From: Branchiostoma floridae
Taxonomy: Eukaryota; Chordata; Leptocardii; Amphioxiformes; Branchiostomatidae
Length of the DNA stretch: 64,000 nt
NCBI RefSeq assembly: GCF_000003815.2
Contig: NC_049997.1
Location: 5,468,776 to 5,532,775 of the forward strand
Direction: 5' to 3'
The notes below the pieces were generated by a model, which worked only from the letters and a program-made list of their open reading frames with translations, had not been told where the DNA came from and ran no database searches. A program made the position numbers and the translations under genes. Positions 24,501 through 34,701 of this stretch are shown here, one piece after another. The stretch's first letter is position 1. The number at the start of each line of letters is the position of its first letter.

Positions 24501-27500
24501 ACTTCAGTGGGAGTGCGCCAGGGTTGTCTCTTGTCGCCTACACTGTGTAACATATTCCTAGAAAACATAATGAGAGAGGCTCTCACACCAAAGGAGTCTC
24601 CTGTCAAGCTTGCAGGACGCATCATAACTCACCTTCAGTTTGCAGATGACGTAGACTTGATAGATGGCTCAGCAGCAGACCAGCAAGAACAGTTCAGTAG
24701 CTTAGACTCCACGAGCAGGAGGTATGGCATGGAGGTGAGCCTCGACAAGACAATGTGCCTAGTATCGGGTCCACCAGGCTTTAGAACACAAGTCACAGCA
24801 AGAGGTACAGAGTTGGAGCAGGTCGGGGAGTTCACCTACCTCGGCTCCTTACAGACAGAGGACTGCAGTTCAGCCCGAGAAGTGAAGGTCAGAATTGCAA
24901 AGTCTACTCTTGCATTGTCAAAGCTCAAACACATCTGGTCTAGCAAAAATATTACCATGCCGACCAAAATTCGTCTTCTACGCTCTCTTGTCTTGTCAAT
25001 ATTTTTATATGGTGCTGAGACATGGACACTGAACGCAGACATAAAAAAGAGAATAAATGCTCTAGAGATGAACTGCTACAGGCGGTTACTAGGAGTCCAC
25101 TGGACATCCCATACTTCAAACAAAGATATCCAGGAACGCATCACCACTCTGGCAGGACCACTACCCAGCTTCCTATCTTTGGTCAAAAGAAAGAAGCTTC
25201 AGTGGTTTGGTCATGCGTGTAGGCGAAAAGGAAGCTTGACAAATACAATCTTACAAGGCAAAGTGGAAGGAACGCGGCCGAGGGGTCGCCCCCGCCGAAC
25301 ATGGATAAACGACCTAAAAGAATGGACTGGAAGGACGTCAGCCCAGCTGACGAGGATGGCAGATGATCGCCAGAGCTGGAAGTCACTAGTGAACAGCATT
25401 ACTGCCCCTACGGCCACATGAGCTACGGGACGAGTGACAGTGACAGTGATAGTTTGGTATAAATAATACATATATTGCCCTGGGAAGAAGAAACACCAGA
25501 AAATACCAACCCCACCCGGCGGCAATGTTTGTAATCATTACATATTACCATGTTTGTTAAATGGGGGTCTGAGGAGTACACAATAATAAGAGAGGTGAAA
25601 TCTATTGGAATTCATTGTGCTTGGATGTGTCGCTGGCACAAACAATGAAATATGGCCAAAGGAACAAGAAATCACTAGAAAATACTGGGCGATCCCGGCG
25701 ACCGATTAGAAGAAGGGTGTCAATTTTGCACAGATGCATGCTGTTAATTAAATTATATCATACTTAATGAATATGTGTAATTGTGAAAATATTGTGAATT
25801 ATTTATATAAAAGCTACTTTAAGCTACTGTTCTCCTAGATACATCCCCACATTTTTATTTGGTAATTTTCCACCAGGCACCACACCCATGCAGCAGCCGC
25901 AGACTGATTGGCAGGCACGAGCGGACGCCGCTGCGAGTATACCCAACCCAATGTACGCCTCCAGAGATGCCACTGTGAGTGCACCCAACGCAAGCTCCGG
26001 AGAAGGTAAAACGTTTTAAGTCCACTTATTACGGCGTTCCTTTCTGGTCTCGCCTTTTATACTGTTTATATTCCTGTATGAACTGTGTATTGGTTTGGTA
26101 ATTTTCCACCAGGCACCACACCCATGCAGCAGCCACAGACTGATTGGTGGTCCATTGCGAACGCCGCTGCGAGTATACCCAACGCTTTGTACGTCTCCAG
26201 AGCAGGTAAAACTTTGTAATCCTGCGGAGTATTTTTTTGTCCTGCTGCTGTCTTGTCCTTGTCTTGCTGGGTCTGGTCACATCCCTTGTGCGATTGCCGT
26301 GTAATCACAAACCGATTGCACTCCTGAGATAGTCGTCCAGATGTCTTACAAAATTCATTGTTATCGACAAATCTCTCTTAGATCCTTGTCAACGATTTAT
26401 TTTGTTATTTGCTGCTTAAATCTTCTACGACATCAAAATATGAAGACAAACTTTCAACCTCTCGCAATTATACCAACGCGACAGCAATGCGAGCAAAATT
26501 GCATTCCAAAGCAATCCTTTGATCCATCGACGCCATCTTGAATTATAAAACTACAAAAAGACGCTAAAGATTAAAACAGAAATCAAAACATTCTCTTCTG
26601 GCACACAGCTTTGAATTAAAAAATACATTCACCACAAAAGCGTCAAATGTGACCGGTATTGCTATTGTTTACTGTAGTACTAGTTTTAATGAAGCAAATG
26701 TGATCCTAATTTCTAACATCGACAACACCGTTAGCTATTTGTATGATAGATGATCTTGATATTGTTTCATGAAGTTTCCTGTATCAACCGTAGTGTTGAT
26801 CTTAGTAATCTAGTAGTGGGCTCCGTCACTGATGACTGATTTTTTACTATTATGTTATTTATTGCACTGTTTGTTATTCCTAATTTATATATTCTGGATC
26901 AAAGTTGAACTGTAAATTGCAACCCGAAAATTGACCTTTCCCAAAGTTCCTACTGTGCAACTCATTCAACTCATTCCTTGACAAAGACTGAAGTTGAACA
27001 GTAAAACTGTAAGTAAGATCAAATTTTGTGTTGGAAATTACAGTTTAACATTTGAAATAAATCTACCTTGTTTTAAACGTTTTTGTTTCTAACAGACCGC
27101 ACGTATCCGGGTGGAACAAACAGCCGCGGTGCCTTCTGTAGTTTCATCCGCTCTCATCGAAGCTGTATAGCCGCCGGCATTGCCGTCCTGATAAGCCTGG
27201 TCGCTGTTGGACTCGCCCCTCTGACGTTCATCAACAAAGAGGTAAACACCCCTGTACTATAAAGCCTGTTGCAAATCAATGTTTCTAACATTTCTTCTAT
27301 TTTGTGTCTTGAGTGTATCAAGCAAGAACTTTCTGCTTTTTCATCTTACTTCTTTTTTACGTTTCATATTCTGATGTATATAAATACGTTTATACAGGAG
27401 ATATATGAACTTTCTATCACGGTTGACGTCTTGAAGCGCGACCAAGACGAAATGCGCCAACTAACCACCACTATTCACGACGCCTTGAAGCGCAAACAAG

Positions 27501-29285
27501 ACGACATGCCCGCCACTATTGACGTCTTGAAATGCGACCAAGACCACATGTCCACCACTGTTGATGCCTTGAAACATGACGAAGACGACATACGCCAAAT
27601 ACCCACCACTGTTGAAGCCATCCAGCGTGACCAAGACAACATACGCCAACTATCTACCACTGGTGATGCCTTGAAGCGCGACCAAGACCACATGTCCACC
27701 ACTGTTGATGCCTTGAAACATGACGAAGACGACATACGCCAAATACCCACCACTGTTGAAGCCATCCAGCGTGACCAAGACAACATACGCCAACTATCTA
27801 CCACTGGTGATGCCTTGAAGCGCGACCATGACATGCCCACCACTATTGATGCCCTGAAGCGCGACCATGACATGCCCACCATTATTGACGCTTTAAAGAG
27901 CGTCCAAGACGACATACGCCAACTGTCCACCACTGTTGAAGACTTGAAGCGCGACCAAGACAACATGGCCACCACTTTTGACGCCTTGAAGCGCGACCAA
28001 GACATGTCTACCACTGTTGACGCCTTAAAGCGCGACCAAAACGACATACGCCAACTAACCACCGCTGTTGACGCCTTGAAGCGCGACCAAAATGACATTT
28101 CCAACACAATCGATGCTTTGAAGCGCGACCAAGACAACATGCGCCAACTAACCACCACTGTTGACGCCTCGAAGCGCAACCAAGACAGCATGCGCCAACT
28201 GACCACCATCGTTGACGCCTTGAAGCGCGACCAAGACGTCAAACGCAAACTAAGTGCCACTGTTGACACCTTGAAGCGTATTCGCGAGATGAGTAAGACG
28301 AAAGGTACGTTTCAGTTGTTACGACTTACGTGTACTATTTGTAATGGTGTATTAAACACTATGACTAGAATAAAACTGAAAATATGTGGCACTGAGTATC
28401 ATTATTCCATTGATTTATACTATTTACTTATGCAGTTTTTTTTTTTTATTGGTGAATAATGTACATCTTGTGGCATTTCCATATTAAATCCCTCATAACT
28501 AATATACTTAGATGTTTCAGTCTATCGTAACATGGTGTTTTACTGACTAGTTAGTATTGACTTGACTCGTATTGGTTAGTAGTTGTGCCGGTATTAGATA
28601 ACACTGCAAAATCTGATGGGGAGATATTTTAGTTGATGACGGAAATGTAATGATTTGTCAGTGCTGGAATTCTTAAACATTTCCGGTATTTACAATGTCC
28701 ATCTCCACGTATGTTGTTGTCTCCCTTTTTTCCAGGACCTTGTTACAGTGGTTACACAGTGTTCCGCGGAATCTGCTACAAGGTCTACAGCACACCTAAG
28801 TCCTTCGGAGATGCGGCCGCATTCTGTCGTCAACATGGCGGCACCCTCGCCATGCCCCGAGACGCTGAGACCAACACCTTCCTGCTCTCCTTGTTCAAGC
28901 CTGGTCAGTTCTGGTTCGGTCTGCGCAAGGAAGGACGATTTAAGTGGCTGGATGGTTCTGCACTTGGAACGTACAACTACTGGGCTCCGGGGCAACCAAA
29001 TAACGAGGGGGGCAACCAAGACTGGCTGCGTGTATTACAACCCCTATAAGAGAAACATGTGGGCGGACGGCTCGTGCAACCGACGGAGAGGCTTCATGTG
29101 CCAGGCTGTTCCAGGTACGTCTTCATAACCGAGCCATTTTTGGAAACCTTTCACTGGCACTGTTTATTATATATGTATATTATATATATTTTGGATCATC
29201 AAAGCTTTCGTCACAAACCATATCAAAACACATTACTCCATAACTTACCCCTGCTATCTCCTCTTTTGTATCAGGAAGTCCATAG
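21470..29285 (+). CDS. Type II transmembrane C-type lectin with coiled-coil stalk (7 exons, frameshifted)
   Basis: Coding exons: 21470-21509, 25877-26005, 26113-26205, 27096-27241, 27398-28304, 28736-29114 and 29275-29285; all have GT-AG borders and matching phases (1,1,1,0,1,1). The protein would be about 568 residues: a cytoplasmic tail (MVGDQQQSQTGDTG, then two copies of a GTTPMQQPQTDW exon), one transmembrane helix (AGIAVLISLVAVGLAPLTFI), a stalk of about 300 residues made of DALKRDQD-type heptads, and a C-terminal C-type lectin domain. Type II lectins of this form bind sugars outside the cell, usually as coiled-coil oligomers. The summed exon length is one base too long: the CTLD changes frame near 29030, so this copy is either inactivated or carries a sequencing error. 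The first ATG has a good context (GCACCATGG) and follows an acceptor-like GTGCAG, so an untranslated exon probably lies upstream. Confidence 0.8.
21584..22709. mobile_element. 1.13 kb inverted-repeat element, CACTGGCGGATCCAG type
   Basis: The left end is GCACTGGCGGATCCAG; the reverse complement of the right end is GCACGCGCGGATCCAG (14 of 16 identical). TAT lies on both sides (21581-21583 and 22710-22712), a possible 3-bp target duplication. Just inside both ends are G/C-rich runs, including a palindrome-rich segment around GCGGCCGAAGGCCGCGGCCG. No transposase is visible. It sits in intron 1 of the lectin gene. Confidence 0.75.
23190..25421 (+). CDS. LINE ORF2: reverse transcriptase, 5'-truncated (RTE-like)
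   Basis: An uninterrupted frame (755 codons from the chance ATG at 23154). Homology appears to begin at TRTFPGADVGSDHDMV, the last motif of an APE-type endonuclease, so most of the endonuclease is missing. The reverse transcriptase follows: NYRTISLISHPSKILLKVIL, GFRKGRSCAEQIF, FVDYKKCFDRV (first catalytic Asp), VGVRQGCLLSPTLCNIFL and FADD (catalytic pair). After the thumb region come LYGAETWTLNADIKKRI and a C-terminal basic stretch RPRGRPRRTWINDLKEW. The 3' end is near 25440-25460, with GTGACAGTGACAGTGATAG. The clade (RTE/Proto2-like) is judged from the C-terminal pattern only. The open frame over a truncated copy argues for a recent insertion. It lies in sense orientation in lectin intron 1. 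Confidence 0.85.
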   Translation, partial: AKTRTFPGADVGSDHDMVLTTLSVRLKSLQKKTDGRIHYNVKKLKDPNTLAAFQAEIEERLAPLLADNAEKDDLASEAESNLKAAAKAILGKERLTKHPWINEQVLQKCDERREKKKVRFKSQRENREYQTVNREVKQAIKDAKEQWIQQECSKIEAGIRSNNTKQAFQTLKTLTHSSTNQITCIEDADGNLLTAKTDIVKRWEEYCQELYNFQLTAEEGVLQDLKSRTCQFQEDDEPDILESEVTAAIKALKQGKSPGIDNVPAELLKAGGETVVKVYTRICNHVFKTGKWPDSWTTSIVIPLPKKGNLKKCQNYRTISLISHPSKILLKVILNRLQPQAEQILAEEQAGFRKGRSCAEQIFNLRLICEKYRELGKPVYHTFVDYKKCFDRVWQDGLWAVMRRFRISTRIVNSIEALYKASKSTVMTAGEFSECFPTSVGVRQGCLLSPTLCNIFLENIMREALTPKESPVKLAGRIITHLQFADDVDLIDGSAADQQEQFSSLDSTSRRYGMEVSLDKTMCLVSGPPGFRTQVTARGTELEQVGEFTYLGSLQTEDCSSAREVKVRIAKSTLALSKLKHIWSSKNITMPTKIRLLRSLVLSIFLYGAETWTLNADIKKRINALEMNCYRRLLGVHWTSHTSNKDIQERITTLAGPLPSFLSLVKRKKLQWFGHACRRKGSLTNTILQGKVEGTRPRGRPRRTWINDLKEWTGRTSAQLTRMADDRQSWKSLVNSITAPTAT
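25858..26205 (+). repeat. Tandem exon duplication in the lectin gene (exons 2 and 3)
   Basis: Exon 2 (25877-26005) and exon 3 (26113-26205) both start GTTPMQQPQTDW after the same intronic text GGTAATTTTCCACCAG, and both end at a G/GTAAAAC donor. Both are symmetric phase 1 exons (129 and 93 nt), so duplication or skipping keeps the frame. Exon 2 is longer by an extra block (DATVSAPNASSGE). They encode the Pro/Gln/Ala-rich cytoplasmic tail. Confidence 0.8.
27096..27241 (+). CDS. C-type lectin gene, exon 4: transmembrane segment
   Basis: After the acceptor TTTTGTTTCTAACAG the exon encodes DRTYPGGTNSRGAFCSFIRS then CIAAGIAVLISLVAVGLAPLTF. The basic and Cys-containing part before the helix and the absence of a signal peptide fit type II topology. 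Confidence 0.75.
27398..28304 (+). CDS. C-type lectin gene, exon 5: repetitive coiled-coil stalk
   Basis: 302 codons made of about 18 degenerate repeats of the type TTVDALKRDQDDIRQL, 14 or 17 residues long, with hydrophobic a/d positions (V, L, I, M): a long parallel coiled coil that would project and multimerise the lectin head. A block of exactly 144 bp (48 codons, from DQDHMSTTVDALKHDE to STTGDALKR) is present twice in tandem (about 27537-27680 and 27681-27824), so the stalk has grown recently. The 264-codon open frame on the opposite strand is a shadow. Confidence 0.85.
28736..29114 (+). CDS. C-type lectin gene, exon 6: CTLD with apparent frameshift
   Basis: The domain starts PCYSGYTVFRGICYKVY and runs through FCRQHGGTLAMPRD, WFGLRKEG, FKWLDGS and WAPGQPNNEGGNQD, the long-loop sugar site (QPN, between the classical EPN and QPD). 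In that frame translation then reads WLRVLQPL and stops at 29047-29049. In the next frame the missing end continues as CVYYNPYKRNMWADGSCNRR and GFMCQAVP, with the WxDG and the last cysteines. A net gain of one base (for example four extra bases TGGC at about 29021-29024) explains the break. The donor CCAG/GTACGT and the following mini-exon only make sense in the second frame. Confidence 0.75.
29275..29285 (+). CDS. C-type lectin gene, terminal mini-exon
   Basis: After the acceptor TTTTGTATCAG, eleven bases complete Gly, add Ser-Pro and reach TAG. It uses the second (downstream) frame of exon 6. Confidence 0.55.
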
Positions 29286-29289
29286 GTGA

Positions 29290-31510
29290 CTGTGGGAACT
29301 CTCGCCACCACTGGCAACGGCCCTCCAACCATCTGCAGTAAAACTAACCAGAAAAACGTAGGGACCTGGAATCATAGGAATAGTTCCAAACAGCACCTGC
29401 TTCTGTATCTGTGCAACGGCTCTCCACAGTAAAACTAGCCAGTACAATGTAAACCCTGGAATTATAGCACATTGTTTTTAAAACATTCTTTTGTTGTTTT
29501 TTTCTAGTAGAAAATTAATAATATAAAAGAAATAATGGATGGAATTTAACGAATAAATAATGAATGGGCTTCAATAGCAATGCAGCTCTTACTGTACAAT
29601 GGTAGTCAAGCCTCACAGTTTTCACATAGAGATAATTGTACAGATCTTTTCGCATTAGCCAGGAGTTTATTTCACATAAAGAATATTCTAGAGAGGGAAC
29701 ATTTGGTCGTATCAAATTCATTTCCTGTTTTAGGGACGTTCTAACAAAACAGACAAAATGTAAGCGTTTTAAAAATCTTCACACAAGACGTCAAGACAAC
29801 ACGTTACTTTACCTTTTATCTTAGGTTGACTTCATTTTGTTGTCATACATTTTGTCAACTATCTGGTAGCAATATCCTTTTCTTTTCACCTCGGCAAAAA
29901 AAGGGTAAATTTCGTTCGGTGCTATGGTGGATAGTTGAGGACGTATGTGTACATAACGCGAGAATTTGTTACTGGATCATCATGATACTTCATAGGTGTT
30001 ATTGAGGCAAAGGTCAAGTGTAATAGTGGGCATCGTAGCTTCTTCCTACTAGTACTGGCTGCACGTATTTTACATATTGTTGTTGTGCATGCAGTCAGAT
30101 TTGCAGGTTATATACTTCGTCTTTGTCGAGATGTTTTTAACTCTCTCACTCTCTCTCTCCTGAACGGTATTTCTATATCACTTGACTTTACTCTCTGTAT
30201 TTCTATTTGAAGTGCAAATAAATAAAATGAAATCAAATAGTCCCAATTGAGTCATATATTAATCATAAGACAATATTTGACGGAATTGCAGTGAATTTTA
30301 CTAAAACGAATTTTACATAGTATTACGTAAGAAGTTTAAAAGGGCACCCAGATCCACGCCACCCACCATAAATAGAGGTCTGGAACTGAAAAAGTTCAAT
30401 CTCCACAACACCAGTTACAGAGATTGGACTGTTATTTAATACAGCAGAATAAATGAAATCAAACCCATAATACTTAGTAGTGTTTGCCTCGAACTAAAAA
30501 TATGTCACTTAAGTAGTATAGTAGGGGACGAAAATAGCATATTTCGGGTGGCACCGTCGGGTGGCACAGGTCAGCGGTCACCAGGAGCGTCTCCTTAGCA
30601 TATTGATATGACGTATACTTAGGTAAGATATCTGTATGTATTTAGTCATATATCTGTATCTAGCCCTTATTTTGAATAGGCATGTCTACATATCTATTTA
30701 TTAGTTATCATGAATAGTTATCTATCATGCCATCTGTTCGTCAAAGAGGTATGTATAAAATGTGTGCATGTGTCCTCCTTCTCCGTCCTCCTCCAATTCG
30801 AATGGAAACATAGTTATGTAGGTAGTACGGGTATATTAAATCTATATATCAGTAGTGTGGGCTTGTATATGTCTTTCATGTGTGCATATGTCTTCCTCCT
30901 CCGTCCCTATTCCTCTTTCCTTCCCGCAACTCCCATAGCGAATGAAAGCAGGTGAACATACATATGTTGGTATTATATGCGCGTGTGGTATTTATTTAGC
31001 AGTAGTGTGTATATGTCTTTCATGCATGTATATTCTCCTCAACTCTTCCCCGGCCCTCCTTTATTGATTAAAACTATCTCGGTAAGAGGCAAGTGACACA
31101 GACACGCAAACATGCACGTAGACAGAATTGTTTATTCATTGTTTATTGACAGCAATTTTTGTCTTTAATGCTATATTGAGTTTACCATCAATGTTTCTTT
31201 GACAGGAGGTCATTTTATTTCAATGGAATACAATATATCCATGATCCTTCAGTAGCTTTTGTTCTGACACCCATTTTGTGTTGTACACGACCTTCATGCA
31301 CCGACTAGTAGTACGCCGCGGCAAATTCTACTAGATAGTATTTTCTGCCCAATCGTTTTGTCTCTCGTTCCAGCACCAAGGAAAGAAACTCAACATTGTG
31401 CAAAATCGGATAAATAGGATATAAAACAAACATTTGCAATTTAGGATTATCTCCTAAAACTTTGTTCCAGCCTAGAATAACTCACCAGATATAACAACAG
31501 CTCAGAGACC
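29290..31510. other. Intergenic, nothing recognised
   Basis: Unique AT-rich sequence. A short CT run (30144-30161) and AATAAATAAAATG at 30219 could be the end of a decayed retroelement. The two stretches 30750-30800 and 30875-30920 both contain TGTGCAT(A/G)TGTC(T/C)TCCT and CCGTCC, a weak direct repeat with a third, more diverged copy at about 31025. Confidence 0.4.
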
Positions 31511-31514
31511 TCAT

Positions 31515-32274
31515 ACCTCCATGAAATATTCTGATTATGCAAATGACTTGCATATCTGCATAATTTATGGTTGGTTATATACACATTTGCATAACTTACA
31601 CAGTTAACAATGTTGACAATCCTATCATTTACAACATTTAGTACATGAATTAGGACACATTCACATTAATTATGCAAATTAGGGACTTATTTGCATAATT
31701 CGTATCTGCTAATCTTCCACCTGTCACAAATTACATATGTTACATGTATTTGAGTCATATAATGAAAAAATACTGGAAATATAGATTTTCCTCATTAAAG
31801 ATACAAATTAAGTCCCAATTTGCATAATTTGCACTCCATTATGTACATCTCTGTCAAACATGCCTATATGCTAAATATCATAGAAATTCATCGTTCCCAT
31901 TTTCCGTTATGCTCCTTGGAATATTTTGACAAAATTGCCCCTGCAGTTCCAGAGCAAGCCGCTAGGGGGCCAAAACCTATATACCCTTTTCCTTACGTCA
32001 CAAGCTATCTGCCACCAAGAAATCGAGACCATAGCATGTTCAGGTCAAGAGATACAAAAAAAGTTCTGCTGCAGTACCAAGGAGCCCAAAATCGACTTTG
32101 ACCTTTGTCTTCCAAACACCTACCCACATACCAAATATCATTACAATCCATTCAGAGGTTCTAAAGTTATGCTGACCACAAATATGCGGACACACACACA
32201 GACACACACACAGACACACACACAGACACACACACACACACACCAAAAACTATACCTCCATTTTTCATGGAGGT
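31515..32274 (+). mobile_element. ACCTCCATG-family element (copy C), 760 bp
   Basis: It begins ACCTCCATGAAATATT and ends with the palindrome ACCTCCATTTTTCATGGAGGT, so the two ends are inverted copies of ACCTCCATGAA. The interior has several opposed pairs of ATGCAAAT and ATTTGCAT, a stretch reading FDKIAPAVPEQAARGPK, and a CA microsatellite (32194-32243) just before the end. The same left flank GACCTCATACCTCCATGAA occurs in the copy at 54541. No transposase. Confidence 0.75.
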
Positions 32275-32409
32275 TATTAATGTCCTTTGTTATGTTACAC
32301 TTAATGATATTCGGTCCCTCAATTGTATGATCAAACTGCCTACATGTACAATGTAGATCACAGGATGGGGTTAGGGGGCGTACATTATACTGGACACATA
32401 CACACTGAA

Positions 32410-32590
32410 GATCATCATCATCATCATCGGTCGACTGCAGCACAGGCGACTGCAAGCTTTCTACAGTTCCTTCTATCTGCAGCGAGCTGGCGAAGCTGCC
32501 TGGGGGTGATCTGGCCGTGATGATCTCCCATTAGCCGTTGGACGTACTGCAGATAAGTAGTAGGTTGGCATCCCCGTCTACAATGAAGAT
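32410..32590 (-). mobile_element. Possible RTE-type LINE 3' tail
   Basis: The run ATCATCATCATCATC at 32411-32427, read on the minus strand, is a (GAT)n tail, preceded (to 32590) by GC-richer text unlike its neighbours, as seen at 3' ends of RTE elements. No protein motif remains. Confidence 0.3.
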
Positions 32591-32870
32591 ACAAATTTAC
32601 AAGCACCAGTAAAATACTCCAGTTCCCTTCTTCCTTATGTATGTAGACAGTAGCTGTAATGATATACATGTATGTGATAAAGTATCATTTACCTGCAAAG
32701 GATAAGCCAGAGTTTTGAAGCCTGACCAGAAGAGTACACAGTCAGGAATACAATCATGCATTTCTTATGTTTTAGGGGCTAAAGTAGTCATGATAGTCCT
32801 AATATCCAGTGCTTAGTTTCTGACCACATTTTAAACTCTACTACAATGCAACCTTTTCAATTACATGTTG

Positions 32871-33090
32871 TAACGCTAGTTCACCTTAATCCGCGGTGTA
32901 ACCTATATTGATTTCGTTGTTTTAAAGAACTGGGTATTTAGAGATTCCAGTTCAACGACATGGGTTACAAAAGTCAACATTTTCAACATATTGCAAAGTG
33001 AAACTACCTTCCATCGACTTAACGATTCCCAAATACCCCGTTTGTATATAAAACGGAGGTTACCCTGCGGATAAAGGTGAACTAATGTTA
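32871..33090. mobile_element. MITE, TAACGCTAGTTCACC family (copy 1)
   Basis: The left end is TAACGCTAGTTCACCTTAAT; the inverted right end is TAACATTAGTTCACCTTTAT followed by CCGCAGGGTAACC. Total 220 bp. Four relatives lie at 33666, 35213, 48996 and 51598. Confidence 0.8.
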
Positions 33091-33223
33091 CATGTTTAGA
33101 ATACTATTATAGTCAGGTTACATTTTGTACCTTATACAAAAGTACTTCTTGGTTCTCCCATTGTTCAGCTCAGATAAGCAGTTCTATCTTCATTGTCCCC
33201 TCAGAAATCAGATGTACATGTTG

Positions 33224-33227
33224 GCGT

Positions 33228-33264
<37 letters not shown>

Positions 33265-33318
33265 CTGTGTGTGTGTCTGTGTGTGTGTGTGTGTGAGAGT
33301 GTGTGTGTGTGTGTGTGT

Positions 33319-33356
<38 letters not shown>

Positions 33357-33520
33357 TGTGTCTGTGTGTGTGCCTGCGTGTATGTGTGGTGTGTATGTGT
33401 ATGTGTGTGCACGTGTGTGTGTGTTTGGGGGCATGTGTGTGTGTGGAGGGGGCTTGTATCAGTGTCATGTGTGAATATCATTGTGTGTGTGTGTGTGTGT
33501 TGTTGTTGTGTGTGTGAGTG
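33224..33520. repeat. (GT)n microsatellite, ~300 bp
   Basis: Long GTGTGT runs with scattered interruptions. Apparent open frames on both strands are by-products of the repeat. Confidence 0.95.
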
Positions 33521-33665
33521 GGAGGGGGGACTCTGATACTCAAACCATTGAAAAACTGGCCAATGTGATTAAGGAACAATACAATTTTGCTAACTTAACA
33601 CTACCTCTTGAATGCATAGGAATATCTTTAGAACCAAATTACATGTATATTCTGCTAACACCACA

Positions 33666-33871
33666 ATGTAGTTCACATCTGCCAGGGTAACCTATATGTG
33701 GATATCAAGTCGATGGACAGTAGTTTCAAGTTCCAATGCTAACAATATAAGTCATGTAATGCAGTTTGAAACCATCATCCATTGAGTTAATATCCTTATG
33801 GCCTAAATAATCTGTTTTTAAGAACAACGGATATACATGTAATGTACTGGTTACCGGTAGATAAAGGTACA
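33666..33871. mobile_element. MITE, TAACGCTAGTTCACC family (copy 2, degraded)
   Basis: Left ATGTAGTTCACATCTGCC then AGGGTAACCTATA; right CGGATATACATGTAATG then GGTTACCGGTAGATAAAGGT. The interior GATATCAAGTCGATGGACAG matches the other copies. Confidence 0.6.
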
Positions 33872-34701
33872 TGGCATTTCAAAAGTATATGTACACTGCT
33901 TATGTACTACAAAGTAAATATACAAATGTAGAATACAACACGGTGTATTCCGTATCACCCAAGGTACATGTACCACAGTACAGGAACCAGCCCGACCGCG
34001 GGTTGGATCGCCCGACGGCCGAAGACATTTTTTTTTTATTTATGTCATACCCACCTGAGAAAACCATGTTCTGATGTGAAATGCGCCAGAACTTGAACAA
34101 ATTTGGTGCCCTCGAACAAAAAGTGTTACAACAGCAATGTTTCAAATTCCGTGTCAGGTATTCGAATTGCCAACCATGCCACGCTCGGCCCGTTCGAAAT
34201 GGTTCGATTTACTCGAAGGAAGCCTGTGTCATACAACTTTCGAACTTGTGTGATACGGAAGTTATCACATGGTCCACAACACCCGTATCGAACATTTTCG
34301 CGTCACAGGTATGACATTATAAAGGCCTAAATGGAGACATACAATACGTAATCAGGAAAAATGTGATATACCCTATACGATTTTTACATGTAGCTTGAAA
34401 TTCATTCAGCATCAAAAAAGGGAAGCTCTGAATCTTAAAATGCTCTACAAAGAGCAGTAAATAACGAAGATGGTTTACAAAAATACAGTACTAAAATAAT
34501 TCTAACTTCACCCTTGACACCACTGAGTACAAAGCCCTGAACACTGTTAGAATATTGACTTAGCCAACATACACTGTGTGCACAGTGGTATGCTTTGGGT
34601 TAGTTAACTTTGTGACCACATGACAGGTAAACATTAACTAACTCAAGCTGCCAACTCTACCCAGCATTCCACAGTACAGGCAAACATCACAACGAGCCAA
34701 A
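33872..34701 (+). promoter_or_regulatory. Likely upstream region of the GT-TPR gene
   Basis: No coding sequence. Between about 34153 and 34290 there are five TTCGAA/TCGAAC-type words (ATTCGAATTG, GTTCGAAATGG, GTTCGATTTAC, TTTCGAACTT, TATCGAACAT) in a locally CpG-containing stretch, about 0.4-0.5 kb before the first ATG. At 34600-34645, GGTTAGTTAAC and its near-inverse TTAACTAAC are 30 bases apart. A promoter role is inferred only from position. Confidence 0.3.

Noticed and set aside
27475..28269. 264-codon minus-strand frame opposite the lectin stalk
   Set aside because: Antisense shadow of the coiled-coil repeats; the sense frame fits exon phases and heptad structure.
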